NCBI GenBank assembly: GCA_029948255.1
Contig: JALIZF010001912.1
Location: 186,001 to 250,000 of the forward strand
Direction of reading: 5' to 3'
Length of the DNA stretch: 64,000 nucleotides
From: Telmatactis stephensoni
Taxonomy: Eukaryota > Cnidaria > Anthozoa > Actiniaria > Isophelliidae
A model generated the notes under the pieces. It was given only the letters and a program-made list of their open reading frames with translations, did no database searches and had not been told where the DNA came from. Both the position numbers and the translations under genes were made by a program. Every line of letters begins with the position of its first letter. Position 1 is the first letter of the stretch. Below, piece by piece: positions 10,247 through 21,945 of the stretch.

Positions 10247-10802
10247 TATTTCGAACAAGGGCACTAGAACCATGAAATTGAGCTTATTATTAAGCTGAGA
10301 TCATTGATAATAAACAAAGTTTTCCTTAACTCAAATGTCGCTTGTTATGTAGTAATTGTAGTAATATTTTGCTGCTTATAAGCCTTCAATTGCCTTCTTT
10401 ACCGCTCAACGATCCAAGGAACAGTTGTATACTACGATTGTTTACCGCTGTACCGCCTGTACCAGCCAACGCCGTCGCGACAGTTGTTATTGATTAACTG
10501 ATAAATTGAACTAAGTTTGGTGTAAAGAGGCGACTTAGTTCAATTTATCAGTTAATCAATAACAACTGTCGCGACGGCGTTGGCTGGTACAGGCGGTACA
10601 GCGGTAAACAATCGTAGTATACAACTGTTCCTTGGATCGTTGAGCGGTAAAGAAGGCAATTGAAGGCTTATAAGCAGCAAAATATTACTACAATTACTAC
10701 ATAACAAGCGACATTTGAGTTAAGGAAAACTTTGTTTATTATCAATGATCTCAGCTTAATAATAAGCTCAATTTCATGGTTCTATTGCCCTTGTTTCGAA
10801 TA
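10247..10802. repeat. Near-perfect long inverted repeat (hairpin), ~270-bp arms
   Basis: Left arm about 10247-10516, 16-base loop 10517-10532, right arm 10533-10802. By eye the arms match almost base for base, with a few indels near the outer ends. No ORF spans it. A transcript would fold into one long double-stranded RNA. No target duplication is recognised. Confidence 0.9.
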
Positions 10803-12209
10803 ATACTATTACGAGCATAATATAGTATTACGACGTGGACGGCCAAATTTTTCCTCCTCAAATGTTCGTCCTTGTCCTGTATATGCAATGTGACATCATG
10901 AGATATATATAGACACACTCATGATATTTAAACATACATTGCATGCTACTAAGATTACTGCGACATATTTTAAAGAGGCTGTGGCACTTTGCCACCAAAC
11001 TTATAAAGCCTCCAGACACCCTCCACTTAAAATGGCCAGGGTTATACGCCAAGGGGGTTCGTGGGTAGTACATCTGATTCTGTCCCTAGGCAGTTTGACT
11101 TCAAATTTACTCAACTACGCCCTGCAGCAGAAACTATAGTGTACCGCCTTGGGGTACGTCTTGTATGATAACTGATAAACAATAGTGAAAAGTTAGTATA
11201 ACGCTTTCAAATAAAGCGCTTTATCTAATATTTAGTACTATACATACACTTATATTTAAAAAATACAAAACTATCTTCTAATGGAGAAGAATTAAAAGCT
11301 AATACTGTTCATTAGTGAATTAAAGATTTCATGATCTGATGAATGCATGAATATTCATGGCCCCCTGGTGGCGACATTGTTTTTTTAAGACCTTCTCAGC
11401 ACTTAAGCTCTAGTATTGAGATTCTCCAAAAAATCGCCGTATATGCAACTGAGCGTATTACATCCATCTGTTAGTTTTACACTACCAAATGCAATTTTGA
11501 AAATTGTTTATTGAAGATGAAGGTATAGCCAATCCTCACTGCATGGTGAAGCCAGATATTTGATACCATGTTTGTCAAACAGGTAAGCTTTATTAAACCT
11601 CTGGAAATTGTTGTGTGTTAGCTGATAGTTCTGGTGAGGTAGCTTATTCTTGGAGAGCCTGCAGTATGACAATAACATATATTTACTTACTTATGAACAT
11701 ATACATTTTTCTTCATTCTCTTTTCAGTTTTTGTTTGTTTGTTTGTTTTATCGTTTTATTTAGTTTTGTTTGTTTGTTTATTTTACTCTTTGCATACTTT
11801 TGGCACATTATACATATATACAAAAAACACTTCAGGTAAAGACAGCTTGCTTAACATGAATCCAACTTTTTTTTAAACTTATTTAAAAACAATGAATGGC
11901 TTTGAATAACAGTGCAAAAAGTGTGTGATATTTTGCTAGCAAACCTACGAGAAGTTTCACTAATCCATTATGCCTATATTTGTCCAGCCCTCTGTTAGTT
12001 CAGACGCTTTTAGTCTCAATCAAGTAAACTTTAATTTGTCTAGACTGTTTCTTTCTCCTAAATGTTCATTCCTGGTCAGCTGAATTCTTTCAAAATACAA
12101 AGGAAATTGAAATTAGGCTAGCCCAAATTGGACACTAGTTAGGGGTACACTGTGAAAGTACGTTGTTCTACTGGGTTTTACGTAAGATTTTTGCTCGCGT
12201 CTCAAGAAA
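10803..12209. other. Gene-free stretch
   Basis: No coding region recognised. It holds TTTG-rich low complexity (about 11725-11785) and scattered AT-rich sequence. Confidence 0.35.
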
Positions 12210-12662
12210 AGTGCAGTCGTTAGCGTGTAGATGCAGATGCACGATTAGTGCGCATAACAAACGACTTCTTTTTCTTATATAAGCGTTTTCATGTCTAATG
12301 TCGTAATGGTTAGATGTCTAATAATGGGAAGACGTTTGCGTGCGAAGCAATTGTTAACGTGCAGACGCAGCTGCACGATAGCACATAAGAAATGACTACA
12401 TACGTGTTCTTGACTACGTTTTCTCAAGAAAACGTTTCAATGTCTAATGGTTTTTTGATGTTAAATGTTTGCGCTCGAAGCAACTGTAGTAGTGATTGTT
12501 TACGTGATTGTTGAGCATAAAAGACTGCGTTTTCTTATAAAAACGTATTAATATCTAATGGTTTTTCGACTTAAGATGTTTGCGCACGAAGCAATTGTTT
12601 ACGTGTAGACGCGGCCTTACGATTGCGTATGAAAATGTCTACGTTTTCTTACAAAAACTAGA
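12210..12662 (+). repeat. Degenerate tandem repeat, unit ~110-150 bp
   Basis: Recurring blocks ATGTCTAATGG, GTTTGCGC.CGAAGCAA, TTTACGTG.AGACGC and TACGTTTTCTTA occur in the same order about three to four times. Confidence 0.65.
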
Positions 12663-13757
12663 CGCACTCGTGCGTTCACTCGTGCTCATGTGAAAGGGAG
12701 CCCAAAATCGGCTTAAAAAGGACATTTAGATTAGCCGCCGCTAGAGTAAGGGCGATTGACATGTTGTCGTTAACAAACTTTTTAACAAGGCGCTCCTCGA
12801 AGCGTACACTGGTTGCCACTGGTTGCCTGGTAGTTCAACAAGCCGCAGTAAGAAAGACCTTGTTTGAATCGACTTACTAAAACTAAAGAAATTAAACTTT
12901 TGTAAGCCCAGCAACTTTAAAAATAGGAGCTTGTTATCGTCGACCATCGGGTGATGTCAGATCAAATGGTCCGTCCTTAACTGATCATTGTCAATTTGTC
13001 TGTCAGCAGCTATTAGTGTTTGCCTTTGTCCTTCTATTATCATGGGTATTATATATCTCACATGCAAAAATATTACCTGCGAATATACCAGTTTATTCAA
13101 CTTTTTATTTCACTATATATCTCAATTGTTTGCTGTAAAGACTTCTACAGCGGCGTTTTTGACACAATAACAAATTGTGTTTTGTTTCGTTCATGTTTCA
13201 GATGTTTTATATATGAATAACAGTATTACGTGACCAAACGCGTCAGGTCAAAATACAAGTTCCATGCAATGGTCTGGTCCAGAATTTCGATAATTAAATT
13301 CAGTACAAAAACCTCTCAAGATCTCTTGATTGAGAAATATAATTGACTTGCCTCTATATGTGTTCGTTTAGCAACATGTAGGGTGAGAAATTCGTGGATT
13401 TCCAGCTCAACGGATCCAGTCTTTATCGCGGGAGCTTCGCTTCAAGTACTCCATTTAGAGTTCGATATTTGGTCAAAGTATTGGAGATCAAGCTCAAAAT
13501 AACAGCCCATTTTGAAGCTCTTATAAGTGTCTAGGTATATCTCAAGTGAAAAGCTCCATTTTACATAGTTTTACTGCTGGAAGAGCCTGTCTTTGAAAGC
13601 TATTTTCTTTGTAGTCGGCCATCTTGCATTTCTAAAGTTCCTGGCTTGCGTTAGCAGTCGCTCAAAGGTGATGAATGAAGGGCATTGTTTTTACGTTCTT
13701 AACCAATCAGAAGTGCCTCAGGACGAACATAGACAAAAAAACATTTGCAGTTTATAA
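12663..13757. other. Gene-free stretch
   Basis: No coding region recognised on either strand; short ORFs lack any domain signature. Confidence 0.3.
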
Positions 13758-13787
13758 CTCGTTCCCGGCCTATGGCCTGGGCACGAG
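13758..13787. repeat. 30-bp GC-rich palindrome
   Basis: CTCGTTCCCGGCC, then TAT, then the inverted arm ending GGGCACGAG. It stands out in AT-rich surroundings, directly before the first ACCATT-type repeat cluster. Confidence 0.6.
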
Positions 13788-13799
13788 TAACAATTCCAC

Positions 13800-14895
13800 A
13801 AGTGTAGAATCCACTTAAGCGCAAATGCAATATGTAGAAGCCATTTCAGAAACGAAAGAAGCCATTTGCGTGCAAAACAAACCATTTACGGGTCGTGCAA
13901 AAAAACACCTTATTACAAAATATACCATTTAAATGCAATAACAACCATTGCAAGCTCAGCCGGAGACAGCCAGTGAAGTGCCTCGAAAATCATTAAGGAG
14001 TCGTAAGATTAACAAGTAGATTATGATTTGTGTAATCTAATCTAAGAATCTAAGAATAATCTAATCTTAATCTTTTTGTGTATTCTTTAGTAGCGAATAC
14101 ACTTAACTACCTATCTAACTATCATATTGAGCTCTTTTTTCCCAAACAAAGTTCTTAAACCGAATCTCCAGAGATAAAATAAAACACAATTTCCAGAGTT
14201 GTACTTTGTTGTCATCAATGTCTTTTTCCATAAGTTCTGCGCCATACGGTAACTGCTTGTTGTGAAAAAGAAAAACGACAAAAGAAAATTAAATATCATT
14301 TTGATGTCCAATTGAAAATCAATTAGTTTGACATTCTGAAATTTACTACGACTAGATGATTTATTTTTTGGTCGTTAAACCCTATATTTAGCCTTTACTG
14401 TGATTTAATCTCGTTAATCCTTTTTTAATTTAGTATATGTTTCCATGTAAGTTAAAATTATTCCTGGCCGACAAAATCTGCCACTTTTTCCCTCTGGATT
14501 AGCAAAGGAGTGGAAAAGAAACCATTCGATTGGAAAAGATACCATTTGAGTACAAAAGTAACCAATGGAGTACAAAGCCGAAACCACTTGAATGCAAGAG
14601 AAGCCATTCAAGTACACAAGAAACCATTTAAATGCAACCATAATTAATAGTTATGATGCAACCGAAACCATAAGTAAGACACCGAAGTGTTTTTTCCCTC
14701 TCTGTTTATACACGTGATAAAAGTAAACTTTAATGTTCATATTGGCCCCCAAAATTTGCCATTTTTGTCTTCTGTATCAACAAATAAAAGAGTGGAAAAG
14801 AAACCATTCGAGTAGAAAAGAAACCATTTGAGTGCAAAAGAAACCGTTCGAGTGCAAAAGAAACCATTTCAATGCAACAGAAACCATAACAACTT
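13800..14895 (+). repeat. ACCATTYRAGTGC minisatellite, three clusters
   Basis: Clusters at about 13830-13960, 14516-14642 and 14790-14893 consist of roughly 20-25-bp units such as AAACCATTCGAGTGCAAAAG, diverged from each other. The same core in reverse complement makes up the array at 35880-36340. Confidence 0.7.
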
Positions 14896-16600
14896 CAATA
14901 GAAGATTATAAAAGTGATTTGTCCTGTCTGTTTATATACGAGACAAAAAGTAACTTTAATGCTCACTCTGGAAACATAAGACATCGCGACAAGTCAAGAC
15001 TGTTGATATAAGCCAGAATGATATTTCGCAAGTCTGGCCAATGGTTGAGAAACTTTGACGTCTTAACCACGGAAATCCTTTCAGATACAATTACTTAGCT
15101 TTACTCTTAACACACGTCTTTTTATTGAACAAATAATAAAGCCCGGACGTAATCAAGGAAACAAAGAAATCTGCAGCGAAATTCAATAACTTGGATTTAG
15201 GCGTAATTCTTTTCGTTTCCTATTATTTCTGTGTATTTCTGTCCTAGTAAGCTGTGTAGTAGTCCAACTAAGGGCTGTTTTAGTGTTTTCAGAAACGTCG
15301 TGTTTTGGTTTGAACAGCTTGGTATGCTAATTAAGCTGCAGGTGAGTAGTTTATCGAGTATCAAATGATCTAGCTACTTTGCATTGACTATGGATCCAGT
15401 AAGTCATGCGCTATTCAAGCGCTAATAAAAGTCCGATATAGCACAGCCACTTAAGGTGTCTAAGAAGATATCAGCCTTCCAAGCGAATTGGGACAGTTAC
15501 CTAGGTAAAATCATAACAAATTCGCGAGGAAATTTCTGATTTAGCAAATGTGAGTATTGACTGTATGTACATTTTATGAAAGATCATTTTGAGCGGAAAT
15601 CGTGCATGTAGGTTCGAAACAAAACGACTGATTATTCCCCTCGAGAAACGATTGAGAAACGATATTGTGAAGTGATTGAGTGCGGGAATTAATCAATTCT
15701 AACCAACTGACAACGAGTGCTGACTTTGTCAGAAAGTTCAGCTAACACTGAGTATTCGAGCTGAATTCAAATGAACAAAATCTCCTTCGATTTCCTGGCT
15801 CATCTAGGACACTTATGCAGATGAGATCTGTTGACAAATTTTACTGTCATGAGCTCCAAGAGTGTGTGAATAATGCCGTTTTAGATGTTTTCACTTGTAT
15901 TGTTCTTGTACACCAACCCATCTGTCTAACTACATGGGGGTTTTAAGTTATATTTATTTCGGGAAAATAAAAATTCAACGGGAAATTGATGAAACTATCA
16001 CCTGCTGATTTTGCGAAAAGTGTTAGAAAGTGCAATTTATTTCAACTGTTAGAAGATGGTCAAATATTTCCATTGTGTGTGTCTCTTGAAATCATGTTTG
16101 ATGTAAAACGAATGGGTTTACGTTGCAAGAAAAGAACCGATTTATGCTCAATCTTTATGATTAAAGAAATGTAAAATCTTATAAAGAAATCAGTAAAAAG
16201 CTAAGGAAGAAAAAATGCAAACTGCATGAATTCAGTGATAAAATACTTGATATGTTTTAGATTCATGCTGATGCAACCAAAAATAATAAAAAATAATAGG
16301 GAGAAAAACAAAATTAAGCTAATTAAACATCTAGTCGTTTGCCCTGTATTTTCATAGCGTCGGACTGAAAGTTTTTTTTCAAGCAAGATAAAAATGAAAA
16401 GCAAAACAAAAAATCGAGGATATTTTTGTAGATTTGTTTTAAGCCATAATCATGTTGATAAGGCCAAGACTGACAGCTCGATTTTTTATTTAATTTGAAC
16501 CTTGCTAAAATTGACAAAACAAACAACGGCTTTATACAAACCATCAAATTCATTGCATAGTTAGACAATAATTGTAGTCGAGGTTAAATCATATACCATA
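14896..16600. other. Gene-free stretch
   Basis: No coding region recognised. Small ORFs (for example 15986-16174) show no recognisable domain or splice context. Confidence 0.3.
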
Positions 16601-16612
16601 TGCCGGAAAGTG

Positions 16613-16632
16613 GAGGGGTGGGGAGGGGAGGG
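16613..16632 (+). other. Potential G-quadruplex
   Basis: GGAGGGGTGGGGAGGGGAGG: four G-runs of three or more with one-base spacers. A C-rich partner (CCCCACCCCCTCCCC) lies about 200 bp downstream (about 16819). Confidence 0.6.
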
Positions 16633-17744
16633 TATACCGATAAAAGATTCATACACGAAACAATTTTAATTTCCGGCCAAAAATGAAACTGTCGAACTAG
16701 ACACAAAGATGAACGTTAATCCTTCTCCTAAGATATAAGCAGCTTGTGTCACTGCTCACTTCGCTCTTAGCAATTATAAGGTGTCAACCCTCCCCCTCCA
16801 TAATCCTCCTCTTTCATTCCCCACCCCCTCCCCTACTTGACAAAAATAAATTCGCCGTTCTGTCTGCCCAGCTTTTATCCAGTCATAGCTATGATTAATC
16901 CTTAGTTGTTTTAGACGACGTGTCGTTTGAGATAGCATTAGCAAGATTGATTCTGAGAACACTTTTTGACTGACTGTAGATTGAAGGTGAGCTGGCCTTG
17001 TGTCATTTATTATAATCAAGAAACTAAGCTGTTGAAATCGGTTTGAGTAGGTTAAGAAACTGTGCTCTGATGGTCTTAGCTTCTTGCCTGAAGTCCCTCA
17101 GTTTAACTGGCTACAAAAGCTAAAATAAATTAAAACAGGCAAACAGAGTGACGAAGAATTAAATTCAACGTTTATGTACGTAAGTAACAAGTAAAACAGT
17201 ATATTACTCAAACAACTGCCAATTCAGAATTATTCATTTTAAAACAAACATACGACAACTATTTCATGTTTCTCTTTTCAAAATCCTCATAGAATCCTTA
17301 GAATGGCTCACGAGGTGTTGTAATTATAAGGAGCATGTTTATATTACTTCGAGATTTTGGCTCGAGTGTTAGCGGAGATGTCAATGAAATATACCCCATT
17401 TGTTACAGTCTTTTAGACTTTGTTTGAAAAGAAATAAGCATAATAATGGATATAAAGACTTTTAACTTCCTGTATTTTCACAGTGCCAGATATTATAATT
17501 AAGTGATATCTTAATAGTGATTTTCAATTCTATTTTTGCTGGTTTTTAGATTTTTCACTCATTTTGCCTATTTGCTTATTTTGTTTATGTCAAAGACTGT
17601 GTATTAGTTTTCAAACATTTGCAAGTAATATTTAATTAGACGTTCATTTTTAATTGATCTTTTTGTATGTATAAGCTTGGTTATCTGTTGTTGAATTTGT
17701 ATCCACTGTATTTATGCTGATATTTTCGCTCAAAGGAGCTTTAA

Positions 17745-17980
17745 GGCAGTGTTACACGAGACGATTTTTAACGACGATTTTCAGCGCAACGGCGTTGCGT
17801 TAAAAATCTTTCTCTTGTAACATGACACTTGGAACGATTTTCCTTGTCATTTTCGCTTCGGCAACGCGTTGCGAGTTTTTGAATCCAAGTCAGAAACTCG
17901 CAACGCAAAATATTGCAAGTTGTTGCAACGTTGCGCGGAAAAATCGTCGTTAAATATCGTATCGTGCATGTAACACCGCC
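17745..17980. mobile_element. TTAA-type MITE (GGTGTTACACGAGACR family), copy 1
   Basis: 236 bp. Termini GGCAGTGTTACACGAGACGA and inverted TGTAACACCGCC, flanked by TTTAA (17740-17744 and 17981-17985), which includes TTAA. Several inner CGCAACG/CGTTGCG palindromes. Related to 39308-39820. Confidence 0.75.
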
Positions 17981-18195
17981 TTTAAGAGTTCTGGTGTGAA
18001 TTTTCCATTTTCTACTTTGCTTCCTCTGCTTGTCCTTAATTTCTTTTCTAGATCTTTCTCCTACTCCTATCTCAAGGTTGGGTGTGCATTTAAATTTCGA
18101 CGCTAGTCACGTTCCAAAAAAACGGCTATCAGACGACAGGCTAGAAATTCATATCAGCAGCAGTATTTTATTGCAAATCTCTAAAAGACCGTCCA

Positions 18196-18435
18196 ATGAG
18201 CTTTTATCAGGTAATTCCAAAAGTCACAGTACAGAAATATAATTACCATATGAAAACAAGATGCCTACCAGCAAAGGTTTTCGTACAAATTCACACTTTT
18301 CAAAAATTCATGTTCTTGCGAGTTTTGGATTTAATTTCTTCCAACTTCACTGTCTTGCTAAATTTAACATGTTCTTTCCAGCTATGTAATTCTTTTTCTG
18401 TTTTACGAATTTAAAAATACCTGATAAAAGCTCAT
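18196..18435. mobile_element. MITE family B, copy 1
   Basis: Termini ATGAGCTTTTATCAGGTAAT and inverted ACCTGATAAAAGCTCAT. Internal sequence is shared, in inverted orientation, with 19677-20016. Confidence 0.75.
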
Positions 18436-19676
18436 TCAGAAAGGTTTCAAAAAAGTCAATTTCAAAGCATTAATAATACAAGGCCGTCTGTCAAGAGAAA
18501 AGAAATGAGTGTTTTTATACTATATCATTTATGTGCCATATTGTGAGCCCATATTTTCTTTTTCTATTTGATACAATAATAGAGGTAAAATAAAAGCTTT
18601 ATGGAGACGGCTCGACGTGTCTGTCGAATGTCCAATTTCGGTTCCTACTTTATTACTGTATTTTTAACTTATCATCCATTCATTCAGTTCATTTTGGACC
18701 TTTCATCGTTGAAATGATAGCGCTAGAAAATAGCGTCTAATACTTCTCGTCATTTTATTCATCATCTCATCCCTTTAAACTTTATCTCTAATTAATTAAG
18801 TTTTACAATTCTTATGCCGAGATTAATAGCTGTGAGATCACCGCACGGATGTTGGGCAAGAAATTGAAGATGCCGAAAAAACCCAAATCATTTAGCACGC
18901 TGAGAGATACTTAGTTAAGACTGAATTCAAATCATGTACTTTGAGCGAAAATTTCTTTGGGCAATTCTTGAGAAGGAAAAAATCTATTGAAACAGCTAGA
19001 GGGAAAAATTGAACTACAACACATACCGTGCAAGTTTCTCAAAGGCATACTCCTCGTTGCTTCCGGGGATGAAACCACTTACGGCAGATCACGAACTGCT
19101 ACAAATCAATAAGAAACATTTCAAATGAAACAGAAGTTTTTATTAAGACGTAAAAAAACTGTATTTGATATGTTTCAAAAGTTAGCCCATTTATACAACT
19201 GAATTTGAGAGTTTTCCAACAAATAAATAGCATATATTATATGACGAACCGTAAAATGATGTCACAAATGCAACAGAAACCAAAAGTAAACCATCAAAAC
19301 TCGACAGAAACGAATGCAGTTCGATGAAGATAGAGAATCGTTTATTTAGCTGTACTTTTTCTAATTCAGAAAAAAGGTATGCGGCTTGGCTATTCAGGGT
19401 TCGCCGATCTGCCCCCTAAAAGCTTGCAATCTGATAACAAAGTTTAATTCTTTGGTTATATAGCCTTCTTAGACAATCATGATACACCAGCGCTCACACA
19501 TGGGCATAAGATGGCTTTGTTATTAATATTACTAGTTTTTTTAATTTTTGTTAGCTTTATTTGCCGTTATCAAAACACGTCATCTTCCAGCCAAATCATT
19601 ACTTTTTTAATGAAAAAAGAAAAGATTAAAGAATATCTTGAGCTTCCTTTACTACTGAATAATTAAAGTAAGTCGA
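18436..19676. other. Gene-free stretch
   Basis: No coding region recognised between the two family B MITEs. Confidence 0.3.
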
Positions 19677-20016
19677 ATGAGTTTTTATCAAGTATTTTTA
19701 AATTCGTAAAACAGAAAAAGAATTACCATAACTGGAAAGAGCATGTTAAAATTAGCAAGACAGTGAAGTTTGAAGGAATTAAATCCAAAACTCGAGAGAA
19801 TATGAAAAGTGTGAATTTGTAAGAAAACCGGTATGCATCTCTTGCCTACCAGGGAATGTTTTCGTGCAAAATTTCGATTTCGGAAAATTCATATCTTCGC
19901 GAGTTTGAAAGTTACTCCATTCAAACTTCACAGTTTTACTCATTTTGACGTGCTCTTTCCAGCTATGATATTTATATTTCTGTACTGTGACTTTTGGAAT
20001 TACATGATAAAAGCTC
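19677..20016. mobile_element. MITE family B, copy 2
   Basis: About 340 bp with the same ATGAGYTTTTATCA ends. It is longer than copy 1 because an inner segment (TGTGAATTTGTAAGAAAACC region) is followed by an inverted version of the same sequence, giving a partly foldback structure. Confidence 0.7.
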
Positions 20017-20377
20017 ACTGTTATTGCGTTTCTACGATATATATTTGCAATAAAAAGTACAAATGTTTGCAGAAAGTATCTCAGGGGGCTTGTATGTGAA
20101 TTCAGCGTTTTTCCAGGAGCTCTTGCAATGTCGTTATCACTGACAATTGTCATCAATGTTTTATCATTGCTCACCATCTTTTGAAATGCTATTCATTTAT
20201 TATTTGCCGAAGAAACATGTTGCGACTATACCAAGGCCACCCAAACAAAATTTTGGAATTCATGTATATATATATTCCGACATGTATATAAGCAAAAGAA
20301 TTTGTACAATTTTTAGAATTCTTTTTAAAATGCATATAGTTTGCTTCAAGTTATTGAGTTGATGTAGCCGCAACACA

Positions 20378-20724
20378 GGTAGCCCAAGCTCACTATTTGT
20401 GTCGATTTACTAGAGATTATACGGAACCTTTGAACATTCGATTTTTGCCTTAAATCTCAATACAATTCAATGAAATACTCATAGTGTATTTTTGTTGTTC
20501 TTGATGATAACCTGACTAAGTCTCAGCTAATTTCGTACGGCCGATTTAGCTGGTGAGGGTGAAAGTCAGCTAAACCCGAACGAAATTGGCTGAAACTTAG
20601 TATTATCAAGAACAACAACAAGACACTATGAGCATTTTATTGAGATTTAAGGAGCAAAAAATCAAATGTTCAAAAGTCCCCCTATAATCTCTAGTAAATC
20701 AACCCAAATAGTGAGCTTGGGCTA
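20378..20724. mobile_element. Foldback element bounded by ACACAGGTAGCCCAAGC
   Basis: Two arms of about 165 bp in inverted orientation around a short centre (near 20550). Both outer ends carry the dispersed motif (ACACAGGTAGCCCAAG at the left, CTTGGGCTACCTGTGG at the right). No ORF. Confidence 0.8.
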
Positions 20725-20866
20725 CCTGTGGTCTCACCACATATGGCTCATCGCAGGTGTTTAAGACCGCTGGCATCACCTAACGACACTTTGTCAGTCT
20801 TTTTGCTTAGCCGTTTTTAGCGTCGTTAGCCCTAAAACAATAAGAGGGATTTTTACAACTTTTGGA

Positions 20867-21185
20867 CAAGAGAAAATGAGATAAGAGAAGGAATCCCCGT
20901 GACTCATCATGTGCCCCGTTTGATGCTATTTTTAGAACCTATATTAAGGGCCACTTTGGGAATTTTTATTTTTTTCTCCATTAGCCCATTTTCTCAAGTT
21001 TAAACTCTTTTTCATTGACAAACGTTATACACCCTTTTCCCGCCATTGTGATCTTGAGGCAATGCGAAAGCTCGCGCTCTCTCGACCAATCAGATTCACT
21101 CTAAAAATAGTATCAAACGGAGCATATGATTGTCCAAAGACCTAATTAATACGCGCGATTCCTTCTCTTATCTCATTTTCTCTTG
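20867..21185. mobile_element. MITE with CAAGAGAAAATGAGATAAGA termini
   Basis: About 29-bp perfect terminal inverted repeats at 20867 and 21185, plus matching subterminal TAGAACC/CTAAAAATAG blocks. Confidence 0.75.
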
Positions 21186-21279
21186 CTACACTTTATGGCA
21201 CAAACGTTTTGCGGGTCAGTGTCATTTTTGTTTCCATTGAGTATTTTGCGTTTTCAGCCATTTTCACCGTTTTCGAGTG

Positions 21280-21540
21280 TGTGTTTGTGTGTTATGTGTG
21301 TTGTGATTTGGTCATGATGACTTTTGTGTTTTTATGGTCTGTGTTGTCGGTTGTTGTTGTTGTTGTGTGTTATGTGTGTTGTGTTTTGGTCATTATGACT
21401 TGTGTTTTTATGGTCTGTGTTGTCGGTTGTTGTTGTTGTTGTTGTTGTGTGTTATGTGTGTTGTGTTTTGGTTATGATGACTTTTGTGTTTTTTTTGGTC
21501 TGTGTTGTTGTGTTGTTGTTGTGTTGTTGTTTTGCACTTA
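21280..21540 (+). repeat. GT/GTT-rich minisatellite
   Basis: Three imperfect ~80-bp units each beginning GTGTGTTATGTGTGTTGTG and ending in a (GTT)n run. The open frame through it is low-complexity Val/Cys and is not a gene. Confidence 0.8.
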
Positions 21541-21833
21541 CGGGCCAATTGATCACTCAAGTGCCATACTCATACCAATGAAGCGCTTGAGTCGTGACGT
21601 ATTTCCGGTCCTAAAAGGGTTCTAAAATAAAGACATTACTCTTTCTGATCAAATTCATTGATAATTCATTAGAAATCACAGTAGAAATTACTACCGAAAC
21701 GTAGATCTTTATCAGTATCGTATGAGACTTTTCTCACTTTTCATAAATTTTATCTCTAATTTTCTAAGCCAAAATTATTTAGCTTGGGAAATTCTGGTCA
21801 AATATATTTGACAGCTAGAGGTTTGATAAGTAA

Positions 21834-21945
21834 TATAAAGAACTCGAGGGCGTGTTATATTGGGTCTAAAGATCTTCACCTTCGGCTGACCTCGGCTTGG
21901 ATCTTGATACAGCGATATAACGCGCCCTCTCGTTCTTTATACATA
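21834..21945. repeat. 112-bp palindrome with GAACTCGAGGGCGTGTTATA arms
   Basis: Arms of about 27 bp (TATAAAGAACTCGAGGGCG... and ...CGCGCCCTCTCGTTCTTTATA) around a 58-bp centre. Probably a small MITE. Confidence 0.65.

Noticed and set aside
11359..11377. CCCCCTGGTGGCG, which resembles a CTCF site
   Set aside because: CTCF is known from bilaterians and not from cnidarians, and a single hit of this length is weak evidence.
21209..21625. 138-codon open frame rich in Val and Cys
   Set aside because: It is a translation of the GT/GTT tandem repeat, with no domain and no splice context.
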